A stretch of DNA of 64,000 nucleotides, from positions 434,001-498,000 of the forward strand of contig NZ_PSSW01000002.1 in assembly GCF_002933295.1 (NCBI RefSeq), read 5' to 3'. Positions 9,361-18,346 of this stretch are shown here, piece after piece. This stretch comes from Marinobacter flavimaris. GTDB taxonomy: Bacteria > Pseudomonadota > Gammaproteobacteria > Pseudomonadales > Oleiphilaceae. Position 1 is the stretch's first letter. Every line of letters begins with the position of its first letter. The translations under genes were made by a program, and so were the position numbers. The notes under the pieces are model-generated. The model saw only the letters and a program-made list of their open reading frames with translations. It was not told where the DNA came from and did not search any database.

Positions 9361-10299
9361 GTGTCTGATCGCTCGCTAGAACAAACCATCAGTGCCCTGA
9401 TTCAGCAAGAAGGCCTGCCCGATGCCTACGCCGAAACGGTAGAAAAGACCATTCTGCCGCTCGCAGACCGAATCTGTGCGCTCCATGATACGGAAAAGCA
9501 ACCCATTGTGGTTGGTATTCACGGAGCCCAGGGTACGGGTAAGTCTACGTTGACACTCTTTTTACGGGAAATTCTGCTGCGCCACCGCAACCGGTCTGCG
9601 GCCAATTTTTCCCTGGATGATATTTACCTTACCAGAGGTGAACGCCAGGACCTCGCCGAACGGGTGCACCCGTTGTTTATAACCCGTGGCGTGCCGGGAA
9701 CACACGACGTTGCGCTCGGGCAACAGGTCTTGAACCGCTTGCGCAGTGCAGTGCCTGAAGATGCCACCCCGATTCCTGCATTCGACAAGTCGCGGGACGA
9801 CCGGGTTCCCCGGGATCAGTGGCCTGTCTTCGGGGGAAGTGCGGAGGTCATTCTTCTTGAGGGGTGGTGCCTTGATGCGCGACCGGAGCAAGACAGTGCG
9901 CTTGCCCAGCCGATGAATCCTCTGGAGGAGAACGAGGACCCGGACGGAGTCTGGCGCAGCTATGTTAATGATCAGTTGAAAGGGGAATACCGGAAATTTT
10001 TTGATGAAATCGATTTTCTGATCATGTTGAAGGCTCCCTCCATGGCGTGTGTTCTTGAGTGGCGTCGACTCCAGGAACAAAAGCTGGCAAATAAAATCCG
10101 CAATGCACCAAAAAGTGGCGGGCCCCATGATGGTGCACAGGAGTTGCGCATTATGACCGACGAAGAAGTCGGCCGCTTCGTGATGCACTATGAACGGGTT
10201 ACCCGTGCCTGCCTCGCAGAAATGCCTGGGCGAGCTGATGTTCTGATCAACGTGGCCGAGGACCATGCTCTCGGCTTTCCGCAGTTTCGCGAGGCCTAA
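9361..10299 (+). CDS. D-glycerate 3-kinase-like P-loop kinase
   Basis: The 312-residue protein has a P-loop (GAQGTGKST, residues about 55-63), then FSLDDIYLTRGERQDLA and TRGVPGTHDV, the pattern of the plant/yeast-type glycerate kinase family. It would phosphorylate D-glycerate to 3-phosphoglycerate in the cytoplasm. I chose the GTG at 9361 because a GGAA element sits at a fair distance; an in-frame TTG at 9343 is the alternative. It is first in a same-strand cluster with a HAD phosphatase, GpgS and a GH13 phosphorylase. This suggests it recycles glycerate released when glucosylglycerate is broken down. Confidence 0.88.
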   Translation: MSDRSLEQTISALIQQEGLPDAYAETVEKTILPLADRICALHDTEKQPIVVGIHGAQGTGKSTLTLFLREILLRHRNRSAANFSLDDIYLTRGERQDLAERVHPLFITRGVPGTHDVALGQQVLNRLRSAVPEDATPIPAFDKSRDDRVPRDQWPVFGGSAEVILLEGWCLDARPEQDSALAQPMNPLEENEDPDGVWRSYVNDQLKGEYRKFFDEIDFLIMLKAPSMACVLEWRRLQEQKLANKIRNAPKSGGPHDGAQELRIMTDEEVGRFVMHYERVTRACLAEMPGRADVLINVAEDHALGFPQFREA

Positions 10300-10311
10300 C
10301 GGAGACCGGCC

Positions 10312-11127
10312 ATGGCCAGACCCCATTTGATCCTCTTCTCAGATCTCGACGGCACCCTGCTGGACCACGACGACTACCGCTGGCAGGCGGCGGGCCCCGC
10401 CCTGGCCAAGTTGAAGGCAGCCAATATTCCCCTGGTGCTTAACTCCAGCAAAACCATGCCGGAGATCCGGGCTTTGAGGGAAGAACTTGGAAATAACGAT
10501 CCGTTTATTGTCGAAAACGGTGCAGCCGTGGTCATTCCGCCCCACGCCCTGGGCAATGCGGAAGAAGAAGTGGTGAATTTTGGTGCAACCCGGGAACGCG
10601 TCCTTGAGGTGCTGGCCGCGCAACGTAAGAAGGGCGCGCGATTCAGAGGCTTTGCCGACATGTCTACCGATGAACTGGCAGCGCAGACCGGCCTGGGTCC
10701 GGCAGCGGCCGGGCGGGCCAAAGAACGGCTGGGGACTGAGCCAATGATCTGGCAGGGCTCGGAGCAGGAGCTCGCGGAGTTTGAAGCGGCTCTGAGTGCC
10801 GAGGATCTCCGCCTGGTAGCAGGCGGACGTTTCCTCCATGCCATGGGTATATTTGATAAAGCCGATGGGGCCCGGTTCTTGCTAAACAAATACAAAGAGC
10901 AATACCGGGAGCAGTATGGCGATGGGCCAGTGTTGGCCATTGCCCTGGGTGATAGCCCCAACGATCAGCAGATGCTGGAATCGGCCGATATACCGGTGGT
11001 AATCCGGGGCGTAAAAAGCGAAGAGGTTCGGTTGCCTTCGGCAAAACACGCCATTCGCTCCCTCAAGCCCGGCCCCGAGGGCTGGAATGAGTGCGTGCTC
11101 AATCTCCTGTTTGAGTACGGGTACTGA
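10312..11127 (+). CDS. gpgP: Glucosyl- (or mannosyl-) 3-phosphoglycerate phosphatase, HAD superfamily
   Basis: A 271-residue HAD-IIB phosphatase of the mannosyl-3-phosphoglycerate phosphatase family. Motif I is FSDLDGTLLD (Asp11 nucleophile, Asp13), motif II is the LNSSK segment, and motif IV is LGDSPNDQQML near the C-terminus. The likely reaction is removal of phosphate from glucosyl-3-phosphoglycerate to give glucosylglycerate, a compatible solute. Glucosyl rather than mannosyl specificity is inferred from the adjacent GpgS-like synthase. The gene begins 12 bases after the kinase gene and is followed at 36 bases by gpgS, consistent with one operon. Confidence 0.85.
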   Translation: MARPHLILFSDLDGTLLDHDDYRWQAAGPALAKLKAANIPLVLNSSKTMPEIRALREELGNNDPFIVENGAAVVIPPHALGNAEEEVVNFGATRERVLEVLAAQRKKGARFRGFADMSTDELAAQTGLGPAAAGRAKERLGTEPMIWQGSEQELAEFEAALSAEDLRLVAGGRFLHAMGIFDKADGARFLLNKYKEQYREQYGDGPVLAIALGDSPNDQQMLESADIPVVIRGVKSEEVRLPSAKHAIRSLKPGPEGWNECVLNLLFEYGY

Positions 11128-11163
11128 CCCGTTCGAGTGCGGGTATAAAAAAGGAGAGCCGCC

Positions 11164-12387
11164 ATGGGCGACTTTTACCAGAATGGCATTATCACAACCC
11201 TTCATAATCTGGTTCGGCGTCCGGTAGAGGAACTCGAAGCGGAGCTGATGAGTTTTCGCAAGACCCGACCCATGTCCCTGGTGTTGCCCTCGCTGTACTC
11301 GGAGCTGGAAGGGCCGGCCCTGAAAAATATCGTGCATGAGCTGGGCAAGGTGCCTTATCTGGACCAGGTGGTCATTGGCCTGGACCGAGCCAACGAGGAA
11401 CAATACCGCCACGCTCTGGAGTACTTCTCCGAACTACCACAGAACTTCAAGGTGCTCTGGAACGACGGGCCTCGACTCAGGAATATTGATCTGAAACTTC
11501 GGGAGCAGAACCTGGCACCAACGGAAATGGGTAAAGGGCGAAACGTCTGGTATTGCTTTGGCTATGTGTTGGCCTCGGGTGTCAGCAAATCCGTTGCCTT
11601 GCACGACTGCGACATCCTTACGTATTCCCGGGATCTTGTGGCCCGGCTGATCTACCCTGTGGCTAACCCCGGCTTCAACTACATGTTCTGCAAAGGCTAC
11701 TACGCCCGTGTAGCGGACGGAACAATGAACGGAAGGGTCAGTCGCCTGTTGGTAACACCGTTGATCCGATCCCTGAAGAAGGTCTGCGGCCCCAACGATT
11801 TCCTGGATTACCTGGACAGTTACCGGTACCCACTGGCCGGGGAATTCTCGTTTCGCACGGATGTGATCAATGACCTGCGTATTCCCAGCGACTGGGGACT
11901 GGAGATCGGTGTGCTCTCGGAGATGAAGCGCAACTACGCCACCAACCGCCTGTGCCAGGTGGATATTGCCGATGTCTATGATCACAAGCATCAGGAGCTC
12001 TCACCGGAGGATGCCGGCAAGGGTCTGTCCAAAATGAGCATGGATATCGCCAAGGCTCTGTTCCGAAAATTGGCGACCAACGGTGAGATTTTCTCCAATG
12101 AGAAATTCCGGACTATCAAGGCCACGTACTTCCGTATTGCACTGGATTTTGTGGAGACCTATCAGAACGACGCCATTATCAACGGCCTGACGTTTGATCG
12201 ACACAAGGAAGAGAAGGCGGTGGAGCTGTTCGCCCAGAACGTGATGCGGGCGGGCGCCTATTTCCTCGATAACCCGATGGACACACCTTTTATTCCCAGC
12301 TGGAACCGGGTCACAAGCGCGATTCCCGACATCAAGGAGCAGTTGCTGGAGGCCGTGGAGTTGGATAATGAGGAATTCCGGCCATGA
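11164..12387 (+). CDS. gpgS: Glucosyl-3-phosphoglycerate synthase
   Basis: A 407-residue GT-A glycosyltransferase resembling bacterial GpgS. It has the nucleotide-sugar binding DxD motif (Asp148-Cys-Asp150 in ALHDCDILTY) and the conserved EMGKGRNVW segment just before it. It would join glucose from an NDP-glucose donor to 3-phosphoglycerate, the first step of glucosylglycerate synthesis. A strong AAGGAGAG ribosome-binding site precedes the ATG. Its last four bases (ATGA) overlap the start of the GH13 phosphorylase gene, indicating translational coupling of synthesis and breakdown functions. Confidence 0.88.
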   Translation: MGDFYQNGIITTLHNLVRRPVEELEAELMSFRKTRPMSLVLPSLYSELEGPALKNIVHELGKVPYLDQVVIGLDRANEEQYRHALEYFSELPQNFKVLWNDGPRLRNIDLKLREQNLAPTEMGKGRNVWYCFGYVLASGVSKSVALHDCDILTYSRDLVARLIYPVANPGFNYMFCKGYYARVADGTMNGRVSRLLVTPLIRSLKKVCGPNDFLDYLDSYRYPLAGEFSFRTDVINDLRIPSDWGLEIGVLSEMKRNYATNRLCQVDIADVYDHKHQELSPEDAGKGLSKMSMDIAKALFRKLATNGEIFSNEKFRTIKATYFRIALDFVETYQNDAIINGLTFDRHKEEKAVELFAQNVMRAGAYFLDNPMDTPFIPSWNRVTSAIPDIKEQLLEAVELDNEEFRP

Positions 12388-14123
12388 CCCAGGCTCTGAA
12401 AGCGAAGCTGGTTTCCATGCTGGATGTCGTCTATCCAGAGCTGGACTGTGACTTTCTGGCCGAACAGTTGCTGACCACTATGGGTCTGGAGCCCAACCAG
12501 GCCCCGCCGCCTGCGCACCAGAATAACTGGGATGAATCGGATGTGGTGCTGATTACCTATGCCGACACGGTTCAGCGGGCGGAAGAAAAACCACTGCAGA
12601 CATTGCATCGGTTCCTCGCGGATTGCCTGTCAGATTCAATTTCTTCGGTGCACATTCTGCCGTTTTTCCCCTACAGCTCCGACGACGGTTTCTCGGTCAT
12701 GGATTATCTGGCCGTCAACGAGTCCCACGGAAACTGGGAGGATATCGAGGGCATCGCCCGGGATTACAAGCTGATGGCGGACCTGGTGATCAACCATATG
12801 TCGGCCCGCAGCCGCTGGTTCGAGAATTTCCGCAAACGGGTAGACCCGGGCAAGGATTATTTCTTCGAGGGCAATCCAAGGGATGATCTGAGTGCCGTTG
12901 TGCGGCCCCGTACCTCGCCGCTCCTTAACCCGGTCCAGACCGACGATGGCGAGCGATATGTCTGGTGTACGTTCAGTGAGGATCAGGTTGACCTGAATTT
13001 TGCCAACCCGAAGGTGCTCATCGAGTTTGCTGCCATCATCCGGCGCTACCTGGAGCGTGGCATTATCATTTTCCGGCTCGATGCCGTCGCCTTCCTCTGG
13101 AAGGAACCGGGTACGCCCTGCATCCATCTGCAGCAAACCCATGAGCTGATCAAGATCCTGCGCCTGTTGATCGAGCACCACAGCCCGGATGCGGTGGTGA
13201 TTACCGAGACCAACGTACCCAACCGCGAAAATCTCACCTATTTCGGCAACGCCAACGAAGCCCATGTAATCTATAACTTTTCCCTGCCGCCCCTGCTGAT
13301 CAATACCCTGGTTACCGGTGACTGCAAGCACCTGAAAACCTGGCTGATGAGCATGCCGCCCGCGCAGATGGGCACCACCTATCTGAATTTTATTGCGTCC
13401 CACGATGGTGTGGGTATGCGGCCAACGGATGGTCTGCTCACGGAGGAAGAGAAGCAGCGGCTGATCAACACCATGGACTCGTTCGGCGGCAAGGTCTCGT
13501 ACCGGCGCACGCCGGATGGCCGCGACCAGCCCTACGAAATCAACATCGCCCTGTACGATGCGCTGCAAGGCACGGCGGAGTCGGGCCGGGATCACTGGCA
13601 GTTGCAGCGCTTCGTCTGCGCCCACACCGTAATGCTGGCGCTGGAGGGGATTCCGGCCTTCTACATTCACAGTCTGCTGGCGACTGAGAACGATCTGGAG
13701 CGGGTGGAGCACACCGGTCGGCTTCGATCCATTAACCGCAGCCAGTGGCAACTGGATACTCTGGAGCAGAAGCTCGCAGATCCCCTGAGCCACCACAGCA
13801 AGGCGTTCCAGGAGCTGAAACGGCTGATTGCCATCCGGCGTAAACAGCCAGCGTTTCACCCGAACGCCACCCAGTTCACCCTGCATCTTGGCCTGCAGCT
13901 GTTTGGTTTCTGGCGCCAGAGTATGCGCCGGGATCAGTCCATCTTCTGCATTCACAACATCAGTAACGAGGTACAGCAGGTAGCGCTGAGCGACATCAAT
14001 CTCATCGGCACCGATCATTGGCTGGATCTGATTTCCGGTATGACTATTGATGATCTGTCTGGCTCGATCACCCTGAAACCTTATCAGAGTGTGTGGCTGT
14101 CCAACCTGGAAGTTACCGGCTGA
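12384..14123 (+). CDS. GH13_18 sucrose-phosphorylase-type enzyme, probable glucosylglycerate phosphorylase
   Basis: The 579-residue protein is a GH13 phosphorylase. Catalytic residues are visible: nucleophile Asp233 (FRLDAVAF), acid/base Glu275 (VITETNVP) and transition-state Asp341 (ASHDGVG); HILPFFPYSSDDGFSV is the N-terminal family block. In this subfamily sucrose phosphorylase, sucrose-6-phosphate phosphorylase and glucosylglycerate phosphorylase occur. Overlap with gpgS and the glycerate kinase at the head of the cluster favour glucosylglycerate, giving glucose-1-phosphate plus D-glycerate. That assignment rests on context, not on specificity residues. Confidence 0.82.
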   Translation: MTQALKAKLVSMLDVVYPELDCDFLAEQLLTTMGLEPNQAPPPAHQNNWDESDVVLITYADTVQRAEEKPLQTLHRFLADCLSDSISSVHILPFFPYSSDDGFSVMDYLAVNESHGNWEDIEGIARDYKLMADLVINHMSARSRWFENFRKRVDPGKDYFFEGNPRDDLSAVVRPRTSPLLNPVQTDDGERYVWCTFSEDQVDLNFANPKVLIEFAAIIRRYLERGIIIFRLDAVAFLWKEPGTPCIHLQQTHELIKILRLLIEHHSPDAVVITETNVPNRENLTYFGNANEAHVIYNFSLPPLLINTLVTGDCKHLKTWLMSMPPAQMGTTYLNFIASHDGVGMRPTDGLLTEEEKQRLINTMDSFGGKVSYRRTPDGRDQPYEINIALYDALQGTAESGRDHWQLQRFVCAHTVMLALEGIPAFYIHSLLATENDLERVEHTGRLRSINRSQWQLDTLEQKLADPLSHHSKAFQELKRLIAIRRKQPAFHPNATQFTLHLGLQLFGFWRQSMRRDQSIFCIHNISNEVQQVALSDINLIGTDHWLDLISGMTIDDLSGSITLKPYQSVWLSNLEVTG

Positions 14124-14204
14124 TCCTGTCTTTGCGCCATTTGTGCAATGCTCGGAAAACTTGGGGTATCCTGTGCCCATATGAGCAAGGCCGAGACGTC
14201 ATAC

Positions 14205-15173
14205 ATGATCAAAGCAATCAAGGTAACCGGGGGCAATCTAAGCTGGGAGCCCTGGGAAGGACCGGGTGAACCGCCCGCAGACCACGTCGAAATCGAGGTG
14301 GTCTGGACAGCCATCAATCGTGCGGATCTCATGCAGCGCGCTGGCGTCTATCCCCCGCCTCCGGGAGCATCCGATATTCTCGGGCTGGAGGTCAGTGGTC
14401 GCATCGCTTCGGTCGGATCCGGCGTTACCCACCTCAAATCCGGTGATGAAGTCTGCGCCCTGCTGACCGGCGGCGGTTATGCGACTCGTGTGGTGGTACC
14501 CGCGGTGCAGGTTTTGCCCGTTCCCAAAGGGGTTTCGCTGGAGACAGCTGCGGCCATTCCCGAGGTTTTTGCTACCGCCTGGTTGAATCTGTATCACGAA
14601 GCAGCCTTGAAACCGGGCGAGCGTGTGCTCCTGCATGCGGGTGCCAGCGGCCTTGGAACTGCGGTAATTCAGCTCGCAACGGCCTTTGGCAATCCGGTCT
14701 TTGCGACCGCCGGTGATAAGGCCAAACTGGAGGTTTGTCGCAATCTGGGAGCCAGTGGCGTTTGGAACCGGAACGAAGGCTCCTTCGTTGATGCTGTTAC
14801 AGCGTGGGGTGGCGTGGATATGGTTCTGGATCCGGTCGGTGGCAATTATATTGCCGAAGATCAGCGGGTTCTGAACGTCGATGGCCGCATTGTGCTCATC
14901 GGACTCATGGGTGGCCGTATGGCCGAAGTGGATCTGGGCATCATGCTGATCAAACGCCAGCGCCTGATCGGTTCCACCCTCCGTTCACGCACGGTCGAGG
15001 ATAAGGGGGAGGTGATGCAGGCGCTCTACCGGCACGTCTGGCCACTGCTCGCAGCCGGCCAGATTGAACCTCTGATCGATAGCACCTGGCCGATAGAAGA
15101 GGTGGAAGAGGCGATGGCCTATGTGGCTGAGAACAGGAACACCGGCAAGGTGCTCCTGAAAATCTCGGACTGA
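14205..15173 (+). CDS. NAD(P)H quinone oxidoreductase, PIG3/QOR-type MDR protein
   Basis: A zinc-free medium-chain dehydrogenase/reductase of 322 residues. The substrate domain has NRADLMQRAGVYPPPPG, typical of the PIG3 quinone oxidoreductase group, and the Rossmann fold has HAGASGLGTAVIQLA. It probably reduces quinones or related enones with NADPH. I prefer the ATG at 14205 (protein beginning MIKAIKVTGG) over in-frame ATGs at 14148 and 14181, because family homology starts there and the length fits. The gene converges on another MDR gene, with about 35 bases between. Confidence 0.87.
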   Translation: MIKAIKVTGGNLSWEPWEGPGEPPADHVEIEVVWTAINRADLMQRAGVYPPPPGASDILGLEVSGRIASVGSGVTHLKSGDEVCALLTGGGYATRVVVPAVQVLPVPKGVSLETAAAIPEVFATAWLNLYHEAALKPGERVLLHAGASGLGTAVIQLATAFGNPVFATAGDKAKLEVCRNLGASGVWNRNEGSFVDAVTAWGGVDMVLDPVGGNYIAEDQRVLNVDGRIVLIGLMGGRMAEVDLGIMLIKRQRLIGSTLRSRTVEDKGEVMQALYRHVWPLLAAGQIEPLIDSTWPIEEVEEAMAYVAENRNTGKVLLKISD

Positions 15174-15207
15174 ATCACACAGACCACACGCGTCTCAGGT
15201 ATTGCAG

Positions 15208-16233
15208 TCAGTCTGCAATGTGAACCAGCTGTTTACCGAAGTTCTGGCCTTTGAGCATGCCCTTAAAGGCATCAACGGCGTTGTCCAGCCCTTCGGCAAC
15301 GGTTTCGCGGTATTTCAGTTCTCCGGAAGCAACCCGTGAGGCCAGGATGTCCGTGATTTCCTGATGCTGGTCCTGCCATTCGGTCACGAGGAAAAAACGA
15401 TGCTCCGGCGCCGGATCAAGCGCCCCGAGCACGTGGAAGGGAGTTTCCACGCTGGCCATATCTTTTGCATTGTAGGCAGAGACAAAACCGCAGATGGGCA
15501 CCCGGGCCCCCTCATTCAACAATGGGGCAACGGCGCGCGTAACGGCTCCACCCACGTTTTCAAAGTAGATGTCGATGCCGTCGGGGCAGGCCGCTTTGAG
15601 ATCCGCTTCCAGGTTCCCCGCCTTGTAGTCGACGCAGGCGTCGAAGCCCAGCTCATTGACCACGAAATCGCACTTCTCAGGCCCACCGGCAACGCCAACC
15701 ACCCGGCAACCCTCTGTTTTTGCGGTTTGGCCAACCACAGTGCCGACAGGGCCGGAGGCTGCCGAGACAACCACGGTTTCGCCGGCTTTCGGTTTGCCGA
15801 CGTACATAAGGCCGCAATAACCGGTGCGCCCTGGCATGCCTGCAACGCCAAGGTAGGTTTGAAGGGGCACATTGTCTCGTTGCTGAATTTTGTAGACCAT
15901 CGGCGCGTCCGCCGGGAAGGTGACGTATTCCTGCCAGCCGGAGTAGCAGGTAACCAGGTCGCCGACTTTCAGGTCGTCCGAGCGGGACTCAACAACACGT
16001 GCAACACTCTCGCCGACGATAGGCTCATCGATGCCAATGGGGTCCATGTAACCCTTGGCATCGTTCATGCGTGGACGCATGTAGGGGTCCAGTGAAAGCC
16101 AGAGCACTTGAGCAACAACTTCTCCCTCGTTAGGGGAACGGACAGGACGCTCTTCCAAAACGAGATCGCCTTGTTGGATTTCGCCCTGTGGGCGTTGTTT
16201 GAGCACGACGGCTCGGTTCTTGTATTCGCTCAC
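15208..16233 (-). CDS. NADP-dependent MDR oxidoreductase, CurA/leukotriene B4 dehydrogenase-like
   Basis: At 341 residues this is a usual-length member of the CurA (YncB) / alkenal reductase branch of MDR enzymes. The N-terminal LSLDPYMRPRMND segment is diagnostic, and VSAASGPVGTVVGQ is the cofactor-binding turn. These enzymes reduce alpha,beta-unsaturated carbonyls with NADPH; the physiological substrate is unknown. The ATG follows a GGAGAGAA ribosome-binding site. It stands alone, divergent from the toxin-antitoxin pair. Confidence 0.87.
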   Translation of the reverse strand: MSEYKNRAVVLKQRPQGEIQQGDLVLEERPVRSPNEGEVVAQVLWLSLDPYMRPRMNDAKGYMDPIGIDEPIVGESVARVVESRSDDLKVGDLVTCYSGWQEYVTFPADAPMVYKIQQRDNVPLQTYLGVAGMPGRTGYCGLMYVGKPKAGETVVVSAASGPVGTVVGQTAKTEGCRVVGVAGGPEKCDFVVNELGFDACVDYKAGNLEADLKAACPDGIDIYFENVGGAVTRAVAPLLNEGARVPICGFVSAYNAKDMASVETPFHVLGALDPAPEHRFFLVTEWQDQHQEITDILASRVASGELKYRETVAEGLDNAVDAFKGMLKGQNFGKQLVHIAD

Positions 16234-16337
16234 TTGTTCTCTCCGGTTGCATAATGAAACCAGATTAGGGTGCAGCAGAATGATGGGCGGGTCAACTGTT
16301 TAGCCTGCGTCTGGTTGTTTGCAACGTTTTGACCCAG

Positions 16338-16366
16338 TTGTAGCGAAACGCAACAAGTGCCATAAT
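16338..16366 (+). promoter_or_regulatory. Candidate promoter and operator of the toxin-antitoxin pair
   Basis: An extended -10 (TGC then CATAAT, 16361-16366) lies 17 bases after a weak -35 (TTGTAG, 16338-16343). An imperfect palindrome, TGTAGCG-AAA-CGCAACA (16339-16355), covers the -35 and spacer. Type II antitoxins usually repress their own promoter, so this is a plausible operator; no binding evidence exists here. Confidence 0.45.
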
Positions 16367-16402
16367 TTTCAGTGTGACTAGATATCTTCCCTGGAGGTAA
16401 CC

Positions 16403-16816
16403 ATGACTACCGCCGTCCGTCTCGACGATTCACTCGTTCGTCACGCCGCCGCCGAGGGCGCGGTTAATCGGCGCTCGACACCCAAGCAGATTGAGTATTG
16501 GGCCGAAATCGGGCGTGCTGTTGCCGGCGATGTGAGTGCCGAAGATCTGATTGCCATTGTGCAGGGTATACGCCAGGTTCGGGTTGAGCCGGTGGTGGCT
16601 GACTCTGTGTCCAGCGATGAGCTCTGGGCCGAGGTGGATCAGTCCAGGGAAAGCGGTGACCTGGGCCGCTCTATCGGCCGGGGGCGAACGGTTTACCAGG
16701 CCGCTGGCGAGAAACCCGGCTACCTGGAAGCGATCTATCCGGATGGTAGCCGAGAAGTCGGCCAGTTTCGCAACGGGCGTTTCGAGGCACTGAGTGACCG
16801 TGACAACGCAGCCTGA
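16403..16816 (+). CDS. ParD-like antitoxin
   Basis: The 137-residue protein begins TTAVRLDDSLVRHAAAEGAV, then STPKQIEYWAEIGRAV, the signature of the ParD-like antitoxin family with a short ribbon-helix-helix-type DNA-binding start. The C-terminal half has a YQAAGEKPGYLEAIYPDGS region that may contact the toxin. A strong GGAGGT ribosome-binding site precedes the ATG. Its 3' end overlaps the zeta-like gene by 23 bases, as expected for an antitoxin translated first and coupled to its toxin. It probably binds and neutralises the kinase and represses the operon. Confidence 0.78.
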   Translation: MTTAVRLDDSLVRHAAAEGAVNRRSTPKQIEYWAEIGRAVAGDVSAEDLIAIVQGIRQVRVEPVVADSVSSDELWAEVDQSRESGDLGRSIGRGRTVYQAAGEKPGYLEAIYPDGSREVGQFRNGRFEALSDRDNAA

Positions 16817-17378
16817 ACTCTGGCTGTTAGTTGGCGGCAATGGAGCAGGGAAAACAACGTTCTATGAGCGGTTCCTGGCTCGTCGCAAAATCCCGCTGGT
16901 GAATGCCGATAACATCGCCAAAAGTGTCTGGCCGGATGCTCCTGAAAAGCACAGTTACGAAGCGGCGCTTGTTGCCGAAAGGGAGCGGTTCCGACTGCTT
17001 GAGGAGCGTCAGACTTTCTGTTTTGAAACGGTCTTTTCCCATCCTTCCAAGGTGGATTTTGTTGGGGCTGCAAAGGCGGCAGGGTTCCGGATTCGGCTGT
17101 TCTATTTTCACCTGGAGTTTGCAGAACTCAACAAGGCGCGGGTTGCCTCGCGGGTCAAGTCCGGCGGCCATAGCGTCCCCGATGCCAAGATCCAGTCCCG
17201 GATTCCGCGAACTCTTGAGAATCTCCGTCAGTGCGTTGGTCTTGTCGACGAATTGCATCTTGTGGATAACTCCAGCCTCGATCACCCCTATGTGCGTGTT
17301 GCGGTTTGGGAAGAGGGGCGTTGGCGCTCTTTACAGGAAAGACTGCCCGACTGGGCAACAGACTTGATCGATGCCTGA
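16794..17378 (+). CDS. Zeta-toxin-family P-loop kinase
   Basis: A 194-residue zeta-type kinase with Walker A GGNGAGKTT (residues 14-22), an ETVFSHPSK segment and an Arg-rich lid (RVASRVKSGGHSVPDAKIQSRIPRT). Zeta toxins phosphorylate UDP-N-acetylglucosamine or related UDP-sugars and so block peptidoglycan synthesis; short chromosomal homologues may act on other small molecules. The GTG start at 16794 has GAGG at a good distance. It overlaps the ParD-like antitoxin gene and not an epsilon-type antitoxin. The next gene (DUF1853) converges with only seven bases between stops. Confidence 0.8.
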   Translation: MTVTTQPELWLLVGGNGAGKTTFYERFLARRKIPLVNADNIAKSVWPDAPEKHSYEAALVAERERFRLLEERQTFCFETVFSHPSKVDFVGAAKAAGFRIRLFYFHLEFAELNKARVASRVKSGGHSVPDAKIQSRIPRTLENLRQCVGLVDELHLVDNSSLDHPYVRVAVWEEGRWRSLQERLPDWATDLIDA

Positions 17379-17385
17379 TTATTGA

Positions 17386-18282
17386 TTACGGCCAGCTATC
17401 CGGCACAACAAATATCCGATCGGTCTCTTGCCATATCCCGCTGCTGTCGTTTTTTTCGAGTTTAGCGAATAGCAGGGGAATGTTGTGCCGCTCAATGGTG
17501 TTCAGCGCGGTTGTCATGGCATCCGCTGCGGGTGGCTCGCTCTGGCGCCACGGCCCGATCCAGTGGGGTTTGTTCAACACCACCCAGCCGTGGATGTCCG
17601 GCGACTCGATTTGTGAGAGGTAGCACCAGTGTCCGCGGAGGTGATTGGCAGGCACTGACTCGGGCGCTATTACCCGCGTCTCTCTCGGGTAAAACAGATA
17701 GCCCGGCATGAAAATGCGGGACTTCACGGGTTCGTTGATTCCAGCTTCTGCGAGCAGTTCCCTTGCTTCGGGCAATCTGGTTCGCTGGCTTTGCAGATTC
17801 AGCATGCGGTCTGCTTTGAGGTCCAGCCGATCTTTTGCGTTAGGGCCGTACCAGAGTGTTCTTCCGGCTTGCTCCGGAACCCCCAGATAATATTTGATGG
17901 CAATTTCATGGTGTTCGATGCGATCTTCCAAACGATTGTGCACCACGAAATCCAGCTCGCCGATGGTTCGACCGTTGGACTGGATTTGCCGGTTCTGGAG
18001 CAGAATGTCCCAGCCCAGAAGATCTTCAAGTAACACCCGGTAAAGCTGTTCAAAGTAAAATCCGAGCCGCTTTGGCGGCGTCTCGCTCAGCAGCGGAGGT
18101 GCCTTTTCCGGGTTGCGATCCCACGCCCGGAGTCGCTCATCAAGATTTTTGCTGAGCGAACGGCTTGGCTCAAATGTCAGTGGGGACTGCAGCAACTGGG
18201 GCGCCCGGCATAGCCACGCAAGGTGCCTGACGGCCGGGGTGGTCAGCTCTGAAGTCGCGTAGTGGGCTGTTTTTGCATCCAT
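17386..18282 (-). CDS. DUF1853 family protein
   Basis: A 298-residue protein of a family with no settled function. A GELDFVVH segment followed by [11 protein letters not shown] recalls the acidic-residue and E...K arrangement of PD-(D/E)XK nucleases, which some DUF1853 comparisons suggest; this is inference. I chose the internal ATG at 18282 (MDAKTAHYA) over that at 18348, because the longer start would run antiparallel into the start of the glyoxalase gene. The gene is divergent from that gene and convergent with the zeta toxin. Confidence 0.75.
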   Translation of the reverse strand: MDAKTAHYATSELTTPAVRHLAWLCRAPQLLQSPLTFEPSRSLSKNLDERLRAWDRNPEKAPPLLSETPPKRLGFYFEQLYRVLLEDLLGWDILLQNRQIQSNGRTIGELDFVVHNRLEDRIEHHEIAIKYYLGVPEQAGRTLWYGPNAKDRLDLKADRMLNLQSQRTRLPEARELLAEAGINEPVKSRIFMPGYLFYPRETRVIAPESVPANHLRGHWCYLSQIESPDIHGWVVLNKPHWIGPWRQSEPPAADAMTTALNTIERHNIPLLFAKLEKNDSSGIWQETDRIFVVPDSWP

Positions 18283-18346
18283 ATGGCCAGAATACCGTAA
18301 ACTGTCCCCAAGGCACGATGATCCATGCAGTTCTGAAGGAGGCTTC

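Noticed and set aside
9309..9368. A 19-codon reading frame starting at ATG 9309 before the glycerate kinase
   Set aside because: It is out of frame, has no clear ribosome-binding site and shows no leader-peptide pattern; chance is the simplest reading.
12636..14180. A 514-codon minus-strand frame opposite the GH13 gene
   Set aside because: The plus strand has all three GH13 catalytic residues; the antisense frame has no recognisable features.
15201..15219. Short hairpin ATTGCAG...CTGCAAT at the end of the CurA-like gene
   Set aside because: It overlaps the stop codon and lacks a T run, so it is not a convincing terminator.
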